Positions 30,010-37,902 of a stretch of 37,902 nucleotides of DNA are shown one piece after another. This stretch comes from an uncultured Eubacteriales bacterium (lineage in GTDB: Bacteria; Bacillota; Clostridia; Christensenellales; Aristaeellaceae). Each line of letters begins with the position of its first letter. The first letter of the stretch is position 1. Under the pieces are notes generated by a model. It did not search any database and had not been told where the DNA came from. It saw nothing but the letters and a program-made list of their open reading frames with translations. The stretch covers positions 1,598 through 39,499 of the forward strand of contig CADANQ010000020.1 in assembly GCA_902789365.1 (NCBI GenBank), read 5' to 3'. A program made the position numbers and the translations under genes.

Positions 30010-33000
30010 ATGAAAAAAATCCTTTCGATGACTCTGTCCTTGGCTCTGGCCTCGTCCTGCCTGCCCGCCGGCCTGGCGGAGGAAACGGGCGCGTACGCGG
30101 TCGGAGACACCGAGTCCGGCTTTACCGTGACCCGAGTGGACCCCTACGACCTGATCGGCGCGGACGTGTACACCTTTGTGCATGACAAGACCGGCGCGCA
30201 GGTCCTCCTCATCAAAAACGAGGACAACAACCGGCTGTTCTCCATCGGCTTCCGCACCCCCGCCGAGGACGACACCGGAACGCCCCATGTGTTTGAGCAT
30301 TCCACCCTGGACGGCTCGAAGAAGTATCCCTATGCGACGATGTTCTTCGCCCTGTCCAACCAGAGCTACAACACCTACATGAACGCGTCGACCTATTCCC
30401 TGGGCTATACCTGCTATCCTCATTCCTCGATGAGCGAGGAGCAGCTGCTGGCCACCACCGACTATTACGTCGACAGCGTCTTCAACCCGATGGTGGTGGA
30501 GGACGAGAGCCTTTTCCGTGAGGAAGCCTGGCGCTACGCCATGGACAGCCTGGACGGCGAGCTCCGGTACGAGGGCACCGTATACAGCGAGATGACCTCC
30601 TCCTACAAGATCTCCCATGCCCACAACCAGAACGAGGTGCGGTCGAGCTATCCCGGAAGTCTGCTTGGCAACACCACCGGCGGCAATCCCGTGTATATCC
30701 CGGACATGACCTGGGAGAGCATCAGGGATTTCCACGACCGGTATTACCATCCCTCCAATTCCGTCACCATCCTCTACGGCAACATCGAGGAGCCCGGCAA
30801 GTTCCTGGCCCTGCTGGACGGCTATTTCTCCGCCTATGAGCGCGCCGAATTCGACTTCACGGACAAGGGCGCGGCGGCGACGGAAAGCGGCGCCTTCTAT
30901 TACACCTTCCCGGCGCCCGCCGATACCGATACCAACGGCGGCTCGCTGATTTCCATCGTATGGCCGCTGGAGAAGGCCACCGAGGAGCAGATGGACGTGC
31001 TGGACCTTCTGACCACCGTCCTGATGTCCCCCGCCAGCCCCCTGGCCGAAAAGCTGCGTGAACGGCTGCCCAACGCGGAAGTCTCCGTGTACGTGTCCAC
31101 CGGCGGCACCGGATACGCCCTGGACCTGTACGCCTCCAACGTCAACCCCGGCGACGAAAAGATCCTGAACGAGATCATGAGCGAGGTCTTTGCGGAGATC
31201 GCCGAGACCCCCTTCTCCGACAGCCTGATCGACACCGTGGCCCATAACGAGCAGATGAACGAGCTGCTTGCCACCGAGAGCGCCACCATCGGCCAGGACC
31301 TCATGAGTTCGATTTACTACTGCTTCTTTATGACCGACAATCCCTATCACTTCACCGAGCGGGTCTACACCCGTGAAAAGTTCGAAAGCTACAACGCCGG
31401 TCCCTTCGCCGAAACGGTCAGGGCTCTTCTCCTTGGGGAAGACACGGTGGCCGTGACGGTCGTCACCAGCCCCGAGGCCGGCGGCAAGGAAAAGCAGGAC
31501 GCCGAGACCAAAGAGAAGTTGGCCGCCATCAAAGCGTCGATGACCGAAGAAGAGCTGCAGGCCATCGTGGATGCCACCGCCGCCCGCGCCGACATGGGCG
31601 AGAGCGACAGCGAAGGCTTCCAGGCGTCGCTGCGCAGCCTGCAGGCCGTCAGCGTGGACACCCTGCCCGAGGAAGTGCGCGAATACAACATCACCGACAC
31701 CACCGACGAAAACGGCGTCCGCCATCTGTGGGCCGAGGCTTCCTCCGAAGGCCTGGGCGTGGGCTACCTGCTGCTTGACGCCGCCGGCATCCCCCAGGAG
31801 GACCTGCTGTGGTACCGCCTGTACGTCCAGCTGCTGGGCAATGTGGACACCGAGCACTATGACCGCACCTCCCTGGCGGCGGCTTTCGGCCGTTACCTGT
31901 ACAACTATTCCTCCAATACCGCCTGCTACACTCCCGACGGGGTCAACGGGCATCCTTACCTGAGGATCAATTTCTTCGCCCTCAATGACGAGATGGACGA
32001 GGCCTATGAGCTGCTGGATGAGGTGCTGTTCCACACCGACTTCAGCCATACGGATCAGGTGCTGGACCGCGTGAAGGCCCTGAGGATCGCCCTGAAGAAC
32101 AGCCTGAACCAGTCCCCCATCAACGTCGCCTATTATACCGCGGTGGGACGCTTTTCCGATTCGATGGCGTATGTGAACTACACCCAGATGCTTCCCTACT
32201 ACCAGTTCCTGTGCGAGGTTGAGCAGCTGATGGAGACCGACCCGGACGCCGCCGCCAAAAAACTTGCCGACATCGCGACGCAGATGCACCACTACCGCGG
32301 CGCGGTCAGCGGCTACTGCGGAAGCGCCGAGGGCATGGCCGCCCACAGCGCCGCGGCGGACAAGTTCCTTGCCGGCCTGGAGGACGGTCAGGCCGAGGCC
32401 CAGACCTATGACCTGGGCGCCGTGAGCATGGCCGAAGCCGTCATCATGGATACCGGCAACAACTTCAACGTGGTTGCCGCCTCCTGGCAGGAGATCGGCA
32501 TGGAGGAATACACTGCCGATATGGAAGTCATCGACACCCTGGTGACCGACGCGTACCTGCTGCCCAACCTCAGGGACCAGTACGGCTGCTACGGCACCTA
32601 CGCGGTGGCGCTGGACGACGGCCTGATGGTGTATTCCTACGCCGACCCCAACGTAAGCAAGACCTATGAGATTTACGGCGGCATCGGCGACTTCCTGGAG
32701 ACAATCTCCGTGGACCAGGATACCCTGGACGGCTATATCCTTGCCGCGTATTCCTCCTATACCGCTTCCGACGGCGAACTCAGCGGCGCCTACAGCGCCA
32801 TGACCGACCTGGTGAACTGCGAGACGGTCCAGGACAAGCTGGAGTACATGCGTCAGGTGAAGGCCGTCAAGTCCGATACCGTGGCCTCCTACGCGGAGCG
32901 CTTCAGGCTGCTCTGTGAAAAAGGCGGCATCGTTACCGCCGGCAGCGCGGCATCCATCAACGCCGAGGCGGGGATCTTTACGAACATCTCCAATCCCTTC

Positions 33001-33516
33001 GGCTCCGTGGACGCGTCCCAGGTGGTCTTCGAGGACCTGCCCGAGGAGCATCCGTACTACGACGCGGTGCGCTTCGTCTATGAAAACTACCTGATGGCGC
33101 CCGGCGGCGAGAACACCTTCGGCGTGGACGAGGAGATGACCTTCGGCGAGTTTGCCGGCGCGATCTACGCCGCCATCGGCGGCAGCGCCGACGCCCAGGA
33201 CGAGGCGGTGACGGTCCTGTCGGGCTACGGCATCCTGCCGGCGGACAAGCCCCTGGACAGCGCCATGACCCGTGAGGAAATGTGCGTGTACACCGGCAAT
33301 CTGCTGACCGCGGCCTTCGGCATCCCCATGGAGCCCAAGACCGACATTTCCCAGTACGCCGACGCGGCGTCCGTCACCGGGGACTGCGCGCCTTATGTGG
33401 CGGTCTGCCTGGATTACGAATTGATCGCATCGGACAACGACGGGAACCTCCGTCCCCAGGATACGGTGACCCGCGGGGAAGGCGCCAATGTGATTTACGT
33501 CTGCTTCGGCGAATAA
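30010..33516 (+). CDS. Secreted M16 metalloprotease with C-terminal S-layer-type domains
   Basis: A 1168-residue exported zinc protease of the presequence-protease (M16C) branch. The signal peptide is about residues 1-23 (MKKILSMTLSLALASSCLPA). The inverted zinc motif is HVFEH (93-97), followed by KKYPYATMFFALSNQSYNT, which matches the PreP group, and a distal Glu pair (FREEAWRY, about 171-172). A second peptidase-like half and the M16C linker fill residues about 250-1000. The last 150 residues hold three S-layer-homology-like repeats (YYDAVRFVYENYLMAP with FGVDEEMTFGEFAG; AVTVLSGYGILPAD with MTREEM; APYVAVCLDYELIASD with LRPQDTVTRGEGA). This implies a cell-surface peptidase for peptide scavenging. 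Start at 30010 with AAGGAG 9 nt upstream. Confidence 0.9.
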   Translation: MKKILSMTLSLALASSCLPAGLAEETGAYAVGDTESGFTVTRVDPYDLIGADVYTFVHDKTGAQVLLIKNEDNNRLFSIGFRTPAEDDTGTPHVFEHSTLDGSKKYPYATMFFALSNQSYNTYMNASTYSLGYTCYPHSSMSEEQLLATTDYYVDSVFNPMVVEDESLFREEAWRYAMDSLDGELRYEGTVYSEMTSSYKISHAHNQNEVRSSYPGSLLGNTTGGNPVYIPDMTWESIRDFHDRYYHPSNSVTILYGNIEEPGKFLALLDGYFSAYERAEFDFTDKGAAATESGAFYYTFPAPADTDTNGGSLISIVWPLEKATEEQMDVLDLLTTVLMSPASPLAEKLRERLPNAEVSVYVSTGGTGYALDLYASNVNPGDEKILNEIMSEVFAEIAETPFSDSLIDTVAHNEQMNELLATESATIGQDLMSSIYYCFFMTDNPYHFTERVYTREKFESYNAGPFAETVRALLLGEDTVAVTVVTSPEAGGKEKQDAETKEKLAAIKASMTEEELQAIVDATAARADMGESDSEGFQASLRSLQAVSVDTLPEEVREYNITDTTDENGVRHLWAEASSEGLGVGYLLLDAAGIPQEDLLWYRLYVQLLGNVDTEHYDRTSLAAAFGRYLYNYSSNTACYTPDGVNGHPYLRINFFALNDEMDEAYELLDEVLFHTDFSHTDQVLDRVKALRIALKNSLNQSPINVAYYTAVGRFSDSMAYVNYTQMLPYYQFLCEVEQLMETDPDAAAKKLADIATQMHHYRGAVSGYCGSAEGMAAHSAAADKFLAGLEDGQAEAQTYDLGAVSMAEAVIMDTGNNFNVVAASWQEIGMEEYTADMEVIDTLVTDAYLLPNLRDQYGCYGTYAVALDDGLMVYSYADPNVSKTYEIYGGIGDFLETISVDQDTLDGYILAAYSSYTASDGELSGAYSAMTDLVNCETVQDKLEYMRQVKAVKSDTVASYAERFRLLCEKGGIVTAGSAASINAEAGIFTNISNPFGSVDASQVVFEDLPEEHPYYDAVRFVYENYLMAPGGENTFGVDEEMTFGEFAGAIYAAIGGSADAQDEAVTVLSGYGILPADKPLDSAMTREEMCVYTGNLLTAAFGIPMEPKTDISQYADAASVTGDCAPYVAVCLDYELIASDNDGNLRPQDTVTRGEGANVIYVCFGE

Positions 33517-33533
33517 TCGGAATATGACCTTTG

Positions 33534-33576
33534 GGGCCGCGCGCCGGATCGGCGCGCGGCCCTTTGCCGCTTTTTT
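33534..33576 (+). terminator. Terminator of the M16 protease gene
   Basis: A 13-bp stem, beginning GGGCCGCGCG (33534) and ending CGCGGCCC (33562) around GAT, followed by TTTGCCGC and TTTTTT. It begins 18 nt past the stop. Confidence 0.8.
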
Positions 33577-33640
33577 CCGCCGGCGGGATCAAAAGCCGCG
33601 CCGTTTCCCGCCGCGGCGGGGCGGGAAAACGGAAAACAGC

Positions 33641-33668
33641 TTGACGGAAGCCCCGGAGATGTGATACT
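33641..33668 (+). promoter_or_regulatory. Promoter of the mreB-like operon
   Basis: TTGACG (33641-33646), 16-nt spacer, GATACT (33663-33668). The predicted transcript has an unusually long leader before the coding start at 33932. Confidence 0.6.
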
Positions 33669-33931
33669 CTGCCGGGAAGGGCGGATCGGGGGAGAGAGAG
33701 GGAGCCCTTTTTGGCGTATACGCGGGAAAAAGACGGTTTTTGCCATCCAAAGTGGCGGGGAAATCGCCGAATATTTGGGCAAAAGGGAAAAAAGTGGTGA
33801 GAAAGTGCCTGCCGCGGGCCTGAAAAGAGGAATTACGGCACATCCTGTCGAATAATCAGAGCAGGTAGTCATGAAATCCGGCTTTCGGCAGTCGGTTTTC
33901 CCCGCCGGAAGCTTGTAAAGGAGATCGGAAC

Positions 33932-34948
33932 ATGCCTCAATTGGACATCGGCGTTGATCTTGGTACGGCCAGCGTTGTCATTTACGGAAAAGGCAGCGGC
34001 ATTGTGCTGGATCAGCCTGCGGTCATCGCCATCGACCGCTCCTCCCGCAGCATCCTGGCCGTGGGGGAAGAGGCGCGCCGGATGCTCGGCCGCACGCCGG
34101 GCAATATCGTGGCCATGCGGCCATTGCAGAACGGGACGGTCGCGGACCTGAACCTGACCTGCCTGATGCTGAATACCTTTGTCAAAAAAGTGACCAGCCG
34201 CAGACTTCGCCTGTTCGGCGGCCCCCGGATCATCCTGTCCCTGCCGGAAGGCGTCAACGAGGTGGAGCGCCGTTCCATCACCGGCGCCCTGTTTGAAGCC
34301 GGCGCCCGCCGCACCCAGCTGATGGAAAGGCCCATCGCGTCGGCTATCGGCGCCAACCTGAAGATCAAGGACGCCACGGGCTCGATGATCGTGGACGTGG
34401 GGGGCGGACTGACGGAGATCGCCGTCATTTCCATGGGACGATGTATCGTGCGGGAAAGCTGCCCCTTTGCCGGAGACCAGTTTGACGAGGCGATCATCAG
34501 GTATATCCGCCGCAAGCATAACCTGCTGATCGGCGAACTGACCGCCGAGGACCTGAAGATCAATATCGGTTCCGCCCTGGAGCGGACGGACCAGCTTTAT
34601 ATGGAGGTCACCGGCCGCAACCTGATTTCTGGCCTGCCCAAGGTGATGCGCATCTATTCCGACGAAATCACCGAGGCCCTGCAGGACCCGCTGGACAAGC
34701 TGATCGAGGCGCTCCACGGCGTTCTGGAGCAGACCCCCGCGGAGCTTGCGTCCGACATATTCGACAGGGGCGTCACCCTGACCGGCGGCGGCGGCCAGCT
34801 GGCCCTCCTTCCCGAGGCCATCGGCCGGTCCCTGGACGTGGAATGCTACCTGGCGGAGAATCCGCACGAGACCGTGGCCCGCGGCTGCGGGCAGACCCTG
34901 GAGCACTGGAACGAGTTCGGCCAGTTCATCGGGAACAGGAGGCGCTGA
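33932..34948 (+). CDS. mreB: MreB/Mbl-family actin-like cell-shape protein
   Basis: A 338-residue bacterial actin that forms membrane-associated filaments guiding lateral wall synthesis. Actin-fold motifs are the phosphate-1 loop DIGVDLGTASVVIY, the connecting PLQNGTVADL segment, RIILSLPEGVNEVERRSI, phosphate-2 IVDVGGGLTEIAVIS, and the adenosine motif GVTLTGGGGQLALLP. FDEAIIRYIRRKHNLLIGELTAEDLKINIGSA is the MreB-specific block. No mreC, mreD or mbl lies beside it; the next gene is a DUF5662-like protein, so this may be a second or stand-alone paralogue. Start at 33932 with AAAGGAG upstream. The stop overlaps the next ATG (TGATG). Confidence 0.92.
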   Translation: MPQLDIGVDLGTASVVIYGKGSGIVLDQPAVIAIDRSSRSILAVGEEARRMLGRTPGNIVAMRPLQNGTVADLNLTCLMLNTFVKKVTSRRLRLFGGPRIILSLPEGVNEVERRSITGALFEAGARRTQLMERPIASAIGANLKIKDATGSMIVDVGGGLTEIAVISMGRCIVRESCPFAGDQFDEAIIRYIRRKHNLLIGELTAEDLKINIGSALERTDQLYMEVTGRNLISGLPKVMRIYSDEITEALQDPLDKLIEALHGVLEQTPAELASDIFDRGVTLTGGGGQLALLPEAIGRSLDVECYLAENPHETVARGCGQTLEHWNEFGQFIGNRRR

Positions 34949-35493
34949 TGCTTATTCATCGCCTGTGGGGCCACTTTGCCACCGTTATGCGCCACAAGAC
35001 GCTGGTGGGCGGCATGTGCTTCCGGGTGGGGCTTGTGCGCCAGGGGATCACCCATGATCTGAGCAAGTTTTCGCCCACCGAATTCATTCCGTCGGTCAGG
35101 TATTACCAGGAGGGCAAAAAAAGCCCTGTCGGCGCCGAACGCCGGGGCAGGGGATACTCCGGGTGCTGGATGCACCACAAGGGCCGGAACCGGCACCATT
35201 TTGAATACTGGCTGGATTACGCCCCCGACAGCCCCCCGCATCTGGTGGGCTACAAGATGCCGCCGAAGTATTTTGCCGAGATGATCATCGACCGCGTCGC
35301 CGCGTCCATGGTTTATCTGGGCAAGGATTACACCGACGGGGCACCCCTGGATTATTTTACTGACCGCACCGACCGGAGCCTGATCCATCCGGAAACGGCG
35401 GACATGATGGAAAAAATGTTCGTTCTCCTGAAGCGGGAGGGGAGGGAAAGCCTCTTCGCCGCGCTGAGGGAGATTGTAAAAAACGGGTATTGA
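34948..35493 (+). CDS. DUF5662-like protein
   Basis: A 181-residue soluble protein resembling the DUF5662 family of Firmicutes, function unknown. His/Asp-rich conserved blocks are GITHDLSKFSPTEFIPSVRY, GYSGCWMHHKGRNRHHFEYW, and KMPPKYFAEMIIDRVAASMV. The HD and HH clusters suggest a metal-binding helical protein, perhaps HD-like, but no activity is known. The ATG at 34948 shares a base with the mreB-like stop, and AGGAGG lies 6 nt upstream, so expression is coupled to the actin homologue. Its stop lies in the loop of the terminator hairpin. Confidence 0.82.
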   Translation: MLIHRLWGHFATVMRHKTLVGGMCFRVGLVRQGITHDLSKFSPTEFIPSVRYYQEGKKSPVGAERRGRGYSGCWMHHKGRNRHHFEYWLDYAPDSPPHLVGYKMPPKYFAEMIIDRVAASMVYLGKDYTDGAPLDYFTDRTDRSLIHPETADMMEKMFVLLKREGRESLFAALREIVKNGY

Positions 35494-35505
35494 CGCCCGT
35501 TTTTT
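35478..35505 (+). terminator. Terminator overlapping the DUF5662-like stop codon
   Basis: AAAAAACGGG, loop TATTGACG, CCCGTTTTTT. The stop TGA (35491-35493) is inside the loop, so the terminating ribosome would cover the stem. Confidence 0.75.
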
Positions 35506-35509
35506 GCAT

Positions 35510-35537
35510 TTGACATCGGCCGCGAAGCTGATATAAA
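35510..35537 (+). promoter_or_regulatory. Promoter of the Thr/Pro-rich protein gene
   Basis: TTGACA (35510-35515), 16-nt spacer, TATAAA (35532-35537; TAAAAT at 18 nt). Almost identical in layout to the typA promoter. Confidence 0.8.
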
Positions 35538-35654
35538 ATGATTTGACAACAGATATCCGGCGGGCGATAAATGAAGCGGCGCGCGTACCGCTTTCCGCTG
35601 TTTTGCGCGGAATCCGGCGGTCAGCCGGAGGGGTCTGACGGGGAGGAAAAGAAA

Positions 35655-36440
35655 ATGACGGGAAGAAGCCGGGCGCTGTTTGCGGCAATGCTGTGCGGCC
35701 TGATGCTGCTTTCATTCGGAAGCGCGGAACAGGAGGTCCGCCCGGAGGACTACGCCTTCGTGATCCCGGAAGGGACGATGATGATCGACGACGGGCAGTT
35801 CGCGAATTTCGAATTCGAGTCGGTCTATATCCCTTTCAGCGTGAAATACATCGGGGCCAGGGCTTTCGCGGACAATCCCAGGCTGAAAGCGATCTATATC
35901 GCCAATCCGAATGTCACCGTCAGCGAAACCTTCCTGGAGGGCTGCTTTATCCCGCGGGAGAATTTCCTTGCCCCGGAAGGGAGCGTCATCCCGGAAAAAT
36001 ACGATGATTATTTTAAGTACATGAAACAAAGCGACGATATCGCGTCCGCAACGGAAAAGCCGGCGAAAATGACGACAATCGCGAAGCCCACGCCCGGGCC
36101 CGCCACTCCTGCACCCAAGAAGCCCACGCCCACGCCTACGCCCAGGCCAACAACACCCAGGCCCACGCCCACGCCTACGCCCAGGCCAACAACACCCAGG
36201 CCCACGCCCACGCCTACGCCCAGGCCAGCAACACCCAGGCCCACGTCCACGTCCACACCCACGCCCAGGCCCACGGCCACGCCCGCGCCGTACACAATTA
36301 AACCCGCGGTGACGCCCGCGGCCACGCCCAGGCCTGTGACGCCGCTGCCCACGGCCACGCCCGGGTCCATGACGCCCACGTGTGCGCCGCTGCCCGAAAT
36401 TATCAGGGAAATGGATGTCCTGCCGCTGGACGACTGGTAA
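35655..36440 (+). CDS. Secreted Thr/Pro-rich protein with an LRR-like segment
   Basis: A 261-residue exported protein of unknown function. A signal peptide (about 1-24, LFAAMLCGLMLLSFGSA) precedes a short domain (about 30-110) with one unit of BspA-type leucine-rich pattern: FESVYIPFSVKYIGARAFAD then NPRLKAIYIANPNVTVSETF. The second half (about 135-245) is a low-complexity Thr/Pro/Arg stretch built from three 13-residue repeats, probably an extended wall-spanning or glycosylated stalk. The last 15 residues are acidic (IIREMDVLPLDDW). I see no LPXTG or transmembrane anchor. The start chosen is the ATG at 35655 with GGGGAGG 8 nt upstream; the earlier ATG at 35571 would place 28 charged residues before the signal. 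Confidence 0.8.
   Translation: MTGRSRALFAAMLCGLMLLSFGSAEQEVRPEDYAFVIPEGTMMIDDGQFANFEFESVYIPFSVKYIGARAFADNPRLKAIYIANPNVTVSETFLEGCFIPRENFLAPEGSVIPEKYDDYFKYMKQSDDIASATEKPAKMTTIAKPTPGPATPAPKKPTPTPTPRPTTPRPTPTPTPRPTTPRPTPTPTPRPATPRPTSTSTPTPRPTATPAPYTIKPAVTPAATPRPVTPLPTATPGSMTPTCAPLPEIIREMDVLPLDDW
36123..36239 (+). repeat. Three 39-bp tandem repeats in the Thr/Pro-rich gene
   Basis: Units at 36123-36161, 36162-36200 and 36201-36239 are identical except for one A-to-G change in the third (Thr to Ala). Each encodes PTPTPTPRPTTPR. Degenerate Pro-Thr codons continue on both sides. Near-identity at synonymous positions indicates recent expansion. Confidence 0.9.
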
Positions 36441-36527
36441 ACGAAAACACGGATCGGGTACCGGCCGGGATCTGACCGTATCGTGTCGGGCGACGCGCCC
36501 GGGATCCCCGATCGTGACGCCGCAAAG

Positions 36528-36566
36528 GCCCAAACCCGCTCAGAACGAAGGTTTGGGCTTTTTTTT
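36528..36566 (+). terminator. Intrinsic terminator upstream of pckA
   Basis: GCCCAAACC (36528-36536) pairs with GGTTTGGGC (36550-36558) and is followed directly by eight T. It ends the Thr/Pro-rich gene transcript, about 90 nt past its stop. Confidence 0.88.
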
Positions 36567-36591
36567 GCCATTTTTCGGTTCCTTTGGCACA

Positions 36592-36619
36592 TTGACACAT
36601 TGAAATTCTGTGTTATACT
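36592..36619 (+). promoter_or_regulatory. Promoter of pckA
   Basis: TTGACA (36592-36597), 16 nt, TATACT (36614-36619), 57 nt before the start codon. The flanking sequence is AT-rich, as expected for a highly expressed gene. Confidence 0.8.
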
Positions 36620-36675
36620 GTTATATGTGGGAATTTGGTGTCCCATAACCATTGTACACAGAAAGAGGTAAATGT

Positions 36676-37902
36676 ATGTCTTGCATCAATCTTGAGAAGT
36701 ACGGCATCACCGGCACCAGGGAGATCATCTACAATCCCTCCTACGAAACCCTCTTTAACGACGAGATGAACCCCGCCCTCGAAGGCTTTGACAAGGGCCA
36801 GCTGACGGAACTGGGCGCGGTCAACGTCATGACCGGCATCTACACCGGCCGTTCCCCCAAAGACAAATACATCGTGATGGACGACATGTCCAAAGACACC
36901 GTGTGGTGGACCACCGACGGTTATAAGAACGACAACCATCCCATGAGCCAGGAAACCTGGGAAGCCGTCAGGGAAATGGCCCGCAAGCAGCTCTCCGGCA
37001 AAAAGCTGTACGTGGTGGACGCTTTCTGCGGCGCCAACAAGGACAGCCGGATGGCCGTGCGCTTCATGATGGAAGTCGCCTGGCAGGCCCATTTTGTGCG
37101 CAACATGTTCATCAAGCCCACCGAGGAAGAGCTGAAGGACTTCACCCCCGATTTCGTGGTCTACACCGCTTCCAAGGCCAAGTGCGAAAATTATAAGGAA
37201 CTGGGCCTGAACAGCGAGACCGTGGTGGCCTTCAACGTGACCAGCCGCGAGCAGGTGATCCTGAACACCTGGTACGGCGGTGAAATGAAGAAGGGCATGT
37301 TCTCCATGATGAACTACTACCTGCCTCTCAGGGGAATGGCCTCCATGCACTGCTCCGCCAACACCGATATGAACGGCGAAAACACCGCCATCTTCTTCGG
37401 CCTGTCCGGCACCGGCAAGACCACCCTGTCCACCGACCCCAAGCGCCTGCTGATCGGCGACGACGAGCACGGCTGGGACTTTCGAGGGCGGCTGCTACGC
37501 CAAGGTCATCAACCTGGACAAGGATTCCGAGCCCGACATCTACAACGCCATCCGCCGCGACGCGCTGCTTGAAAACGTGACCGTGGACGCCGAAGGCAAG
37601 ATCGACTTTGCCGACAAGTCCGTCACCGAGAACACCCGCGTTTCCTATCCCATCGAGCACATCGAAAACATCGTCAAGAAGGTGCGCCCCGTTTCCTCCG
37701 GCCCCGACGCGAAGAACGTCATCTTCCTGTCCGCCGACGCCTTCGGCGTGCTGCCCCCCGTGTCCGTGCTGACGCCTGAACAGACCAAGTATTACTTCCT
37801 GTCCGGCTTCACCGCCAAGCTGGCCGGCACCGAGCGCGGCATCACCGAGCCCACCCCCACCTTCTCCGCCTGCTTCGGCCAGGCCTTCCTGGAGCTGCAT
37901 CC
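36676..37902 (+). CDS. pckA: PEP carboxykinase (ATP), frameshifted and cut at window edge
   Basis: ATP-dependent phosphoenolpyruvate carboxykinase, linking oxaloacetate and PEP in gluconeogenesis or fermentation. The first 268 codons are intact: [40 protein letters not shown], the kinase-1 loop [11 protein letters not shown] and kinase-2 IGDDEHGWD. At 37480 the frame breaks. Expected residues between GWD and [14 protein letters not shown] are missing, about 17 nt net. From 37481 a second frame continues open for 140 codons to the window end ([40 protein letters not shown]). Both halves are well conserved, so this is either a sequencing/assembly error or a very young mutation. If real, the protein ends at 37572 and is inactive. 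Start at 36676 with a GAGG ribosome site. Confidence 0.88.
37477..37482 (+). other. Frameshift site within pckA
   Basis: The codon GAC of GWD (37477-37479) is followed by a single T and then TTCGAG, which restarts the family sequence in the +1 frame. The missing residues lie just after the metal- and nucleotide-binding kinase-2 motif. Confidence 0.85.

Larger units (their letters stand above)
33517..33931 (+). other. Intergenic region and long leader of the mreB-like gene
   Basis: About 415 bp with no supported gene. It contains the protease terminator (33534-33576), a GC-rich palindromic stretch near 33608-33620, a promoter (33641-33668), and then a transcribed leader of about 255 nt before the mreB-like start. 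The leader has purine-rich segments and three AAAGTG motifs (33749, 33791, 33802). I compared it by eye with common riboswitch cores and found no match. Confidence 0.6.

Noticed and set aside
29851-33051. A 1066-codon open frame on the minus strand opposite the M16 protease
   Set aside because: It mirrors the third-position bias of a GC-rich gene on the other strand, is rich in Gly/His/Val shadow sequence, and overlaps both divergent promoters.
33669-33931. Known riboswitch (glycine, c-di-GMP, c-di-AMP or THF type) in the mreB-like leader
   Set aside because: Scattered similarity to core motifs did not extend to a full conserved arrangement, so only an unclassified leader is reported.
36123-36290. 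CRISPR-like array
   Set aside because: The repeats are contiguous, coding, in frame and without spacers; they form a Thr/Pro stalk.

Overview
The window looks like chromosome from a GC-rich, Gram-positive member of the Clostridia. This is inferred from clostridial families of unknown function (DUF4317-, DUF1934- and DUF5662-like), an S-layer-homology tail on a secreted protease, bacterial SH3-repeat and Thr/Pro-rich secreted proteins, a YwlE-type phosphatase, strong AGGAGG ribosome sites and TTGACA/TATAAT-like promoters. I cannot name the genus; a gut or rumen Christensenellales-like lineage is a guess. No rRNA, tRNA, CRISPR array, phage or insertion sequence was recognised.

Layout. 0.1-2.0 kb (minus): murA and a small J-domain/TPR protein on their own promoter, closed by a terminator. 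2.0-5.9 kb (minus): aldo/keto reductase, DUF1934-like protein, unknown 167-residue protein, HI0933-type flavoprotein and flavin reductase. 5.9-14.0 kb (minus): a compact aromatic amino acid operon, aroF-like, tyrA, aroB, aroA, aroC, pheA (mutase-dehydratase), an aroE-aroK fusion and aroQ, mostly with overlapping ends and an intrinsic terminator after aroQ. Together these cover every step from DAHP to prephenate and on to phenylpyruvate and 4-hydroxyphenylpyruvate. The first protein, the DAHP synthase homologue, has lost all four metal ligands and the PEP-binding lysine, so the operon appears to begin with a pseudoenzyme. 14.1-16.7 kb: a cytidylate-kinase-like gene and typA, divergent. 16.8-19.6 kb: GIY-YIG protein, YwlE-type phosphatase, TrmO and a DUF4317 protein.

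19.6-25.4 kb: a repeat-rich spacer with a 24-bp perfect inverted repeat, a PurF-like protein whose catalytic Cys is Ser, a SWIM-SNF2 helicase, and a 0.6-kb spacer with a possible gene remnant. 25.4-28.8 kb (plus): a membrane-anchored propeller-like protein translationally coupled to hemW, then a secreted five-SH3 protein. 28.9-33.5 kb: a DJ-1/glutaredoxin pair divergent from a secreted M16 metalloprotease with an S-layer-type tail. 33.5-36.4 kb (plus): an MreB homologue with a 260-nt leader, a DUF5662-like protein, and a secreted Thr/Pro-rich protein with three 39-bp tandem repeats. 36.6 kb to the edge: pckA, frameshifted inside its active-site region and cut by the window end.

The strongest candidates for new biology are the degenerate DAHP synthase at the head of an otherwise intact aromatic operon, and the PurF homologue without its glutaminase nucleophile.
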